NCBI RefSeq assembly: GCF_001949145.1
Contig: NW_019091531.1
Span: 151,716-200,230 of the forward strand
Reading direction: 5' to 3'
DNA length: 48,515 nt
Origin: Acanthaster planci
Lineage: Eukaryota > Echinodermata > Asteroidea > Valvatida > Acanthasteridae
Shown here piece after piece: positions 46,680-48,515 of the stretch (positions are counted from its first letter, which is position 1; every line of letters starts with the position of its first letter). The translations under genes and the position numbers were made by a program. Under the pieces are notes generated by a model. That model was not told where the DNA came from and searched no databases. It worked only from the letters and a program-made list of their open reading frames with translations.

Positions 46680-48515
46680 CTGCAGGCAGCAGGGATATCG
46701 GTACCATTCAAGTTAGTTGAAAACCCCACCCAAACACGCCATGGGGGAAGAGAGGGGGGGGAGGGGATATCAAAAACAATCTGATACAACATTTCTAATA
46801 ATGAAATAATGAGATAGGGCACCGAAAAGCACGGTTTCATCCAGGCTAAAAGAAATATTTGTCTGTCCCAACCCAACCAATGCTAAAAACTGCCCGCTCT
46901 TCCTTAAGAAAAAACAATTTGAACTGACACCTCTAGGTGCTACCTGAGGCCCTAAATATTTGCACTGCATCCAGTGGCTGGGAAAGAACTGTGACGACTT
47001 GTTCATCAGTGTTAAAGATTCACATGAAAAAAAGGGGGGCTTGTAAATATGCAACAAGGAAAACCTGCCAGTCGAATTTGGTTTTGCCTGTTTGTTGCCT
47101 GTCCTCAGGATAGGTGGACAAGTGGCCATATGACCCTGTCTAGGGTACAGTGGAAGAGAACTTGTGTCTGGGGCTCCACTAAAATGCACCAGGATAAAAG
47201 CTAGAAACTCTTTTATCTTTTTTTACTCTTTTGTTCAACACTCTTTCTGACCCCATAACCTTCCTTAGTTGCACATCTGAAAGCTAAAATCCAACTTAAG
47301 GTAATATAAATGATGTGCTACTGTATGCATTACATGTACATGTATATTACACAGAGAGGCTGGTAGAAAGCTCTGCAACCAGACTTGTGAAAGTGCCCAG
47401 TGCAGGTGCAGAGTCGGTCTGCTCGATTCCAAGAGAAAAAATATTCATGAATGCTCGGCACACTTGTGCCAAATGCATATGATCTCGTACAAGTACACAA
47501 TCAGTTCCCACCAAAGAACCGTCACTGCTATGAAACAAAAACAATCACCAAAAAACATCTCTCCTGTTCCTGCTTGGAATCGATCAGCCGTGAACAAAAT
47601 ATTTTAATACAGAGGGAAAAATCACTCCTGTGGGGATTTTTCGGTAGAAAAATCAACTACGAAAAAAGAAATGTTGGCAGAGCGAGAAGATTGATTATTC
47701 TGATGGACTTCAGCGTCGCAAAGCAGTTCAGGGCCTGCATAATGGCATCCTGCAAACCAACTCTCGAGCAAATTACCTTCCATCGTAGCCGACAGTAAAT
47801 GTTCCAGGTGTACAATGCATCATCTGGGCAAATCCTGAATCCAAATGTATTACCCCAAAGCTTCAAAATGTGAAAATGACCTCCCCCCAAAGAGAAAGTC
47901 CCTCCTTAAAAAAAAGAAAGTTAAGCAATGTGCCATCTGAAAGGGTATAGTACCAGTATGTACAGTAGATTTCATGGAATACATGTACATGTATTGTGTT
48001 TGACCAAATACATATTGTCAGAAATAACATACATGTACAGTGTTCACTGACAATAATGAAAATACCAAAAATTGACCTTTAAAAGAACAGTACCATACAC
48101 ACAGTTGTCAAATTGAATCATGATTCACATCATACATAATTCGTATTAATATAAAGATCACTGGATACATACATGTATGTCCACATATATCAAACATAAC
48201 AGATACATGTACATGTGTATTACTTTGCAGAGGTGGATGCTTTAGTGAACGTACATGTACTGGTACATTGGTCAATTTCACCCAAAAAGTAAGAGTTCTG
48301 AATTCTTCCCCTGGTTGCTTTCTTCAGCTTGGTTCCTCTTATAAGCAAAAATGAAACAGTTCTGTCACAATTCTTCAAATTGTCCGGACGTTTCATTTTT
48401 ACACGTATATGTACAAGTAGGTGGCCATTCCGGGATATTGTTGACAAGTTTAATCAACATCAGTATGGTTGTCGGAGCAGATCATACACAATGCACGGCA
48501 CTGTTGATCAACATC
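46680..48515 (-). other. Partial MAP2K7 upstream intron, running off the window
   Basis: Sequence 5' of the VELATGEFPY exon. I looked on the minus strand for the expected preceding exon (DVWSLGIS and the activation segment) and did not find it, so this intron is at least 1.8 kb and leaves the window. It holds the unassigned exon-like ORF at 47347-47527, a second short open stretch after a TTTGCAG acceptor near 47757, and a cluster of ACATGTACATGT motifs (47332-47346, 47980-48265). Confidence 0.6.
47347..47527 (-). CDS. Unassigned exon-like ORF on the minus strand, upstream of the MAP2K7 exons
   Basis: After a good acceptor (TTTTGTTTCATAG) the minus strand has an open frame of about 59 codons ending at TAA (47347-47349). 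It reads with protein-like composition, including GTDCVLVRDHMHLAQVCRAF and a closing LVAELSTSLSV. A weak donor (GTGTAA or GTAATA) overlaps the end, so it could be internal or terminal. I do not recognise the family. Its place is odd: MAP2K7 exons on the same strand lie 3' of it and the remaining MAP2K7 exons must lie 5' of it. A real exon here would mean a nested gene or an alternative exon. Chance is a serious alternative. Confidence 0.25.

Noticed and set aside
46436-46876. 146-codon minus-strand open frame over the MAP2K7 exon
   Set aside because: It is in the wrong frame relative to the true exon (VELATGEFPY), so it is a shadow.
1-48515. CRISPR arrays, bacterial operons, phage or viral genes
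   Set aside because: Looked for and not seen. The only regular array is the 34-bp minisatellite, which has no spacers, and the coding exons are clearly eukaryotic.

Overview
The window looks like nuclear DNA from an animal, most likely a marine invertebrate. The evidence is split coding exons with GT/AG introns, long AT-leaning non-coding stretches, several old transposon remnants, minisatellites, and many copies of the palindromic motif ACATGTACATGT. To my knowledge that motif is common in some echinoderm, cephalochordate and mollusc genomes, but I cannot name a phylum from sequence alone. No bacterial operons, rRNA genes, CRISPR arrays or viral genes were seen.

One gene is identified with confidence. 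The last three coding exons of a MAP2K7 (MKK7, hemipterous) orthologue lie on the minus strand, at 46537-46679, 45134-45179 and 34662-34793. The splice sites and reading phases join cleanly. They encode the end of the kinase C-lobe and the C-terminal MAP3K-docking (DVD) region, then a stop. The ATP-binding, catalytic-loop and activation-loop exons are not in 46680-48515 and should lie beyond the right edge. The last intron is about 10.3 kb and holds most of the repeat structure of the right half.

Layout. 1-34 kb has no gene I can support. It holds a decayed non-LTR reverse transcriptase fragment (8.23-8.78 kb), two inverted copies of a repeat full of GACTCGAGTC-like palindromes (6.85-7.32 and 14.24-14.74 kb), two neighbouring fold-back elements (13.63-14.10 kb), a dispersed-repeat fragment (16.2 kb), a possible tRNA-derived SINE (25.7 kb) and simple repeats. 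34.66-48.5 kb is the MAP2K7 locus. Its introns hold a telomere-motif hairpin (36.53 kb), an approx. 0.74 kb element with inverted ends (36.87-37.61 kb), a 1.1 kb minisatellite of 34-bp units with higher-order structure (40.06-41.20 kb) and a 1.1 kb DNA transposon with TTAA target duplications and a broken ORF (43.70-44.80 kb).

I found no clearly new multi-gene system. The most unusual items are the minisatellite with a precise ACATGT insertion, the TTAA-flanked transposon with its broken acidic ORF, the palindrome-rich inverted repeat family, and the strong left-right asymmetry of the ACATGT motif.
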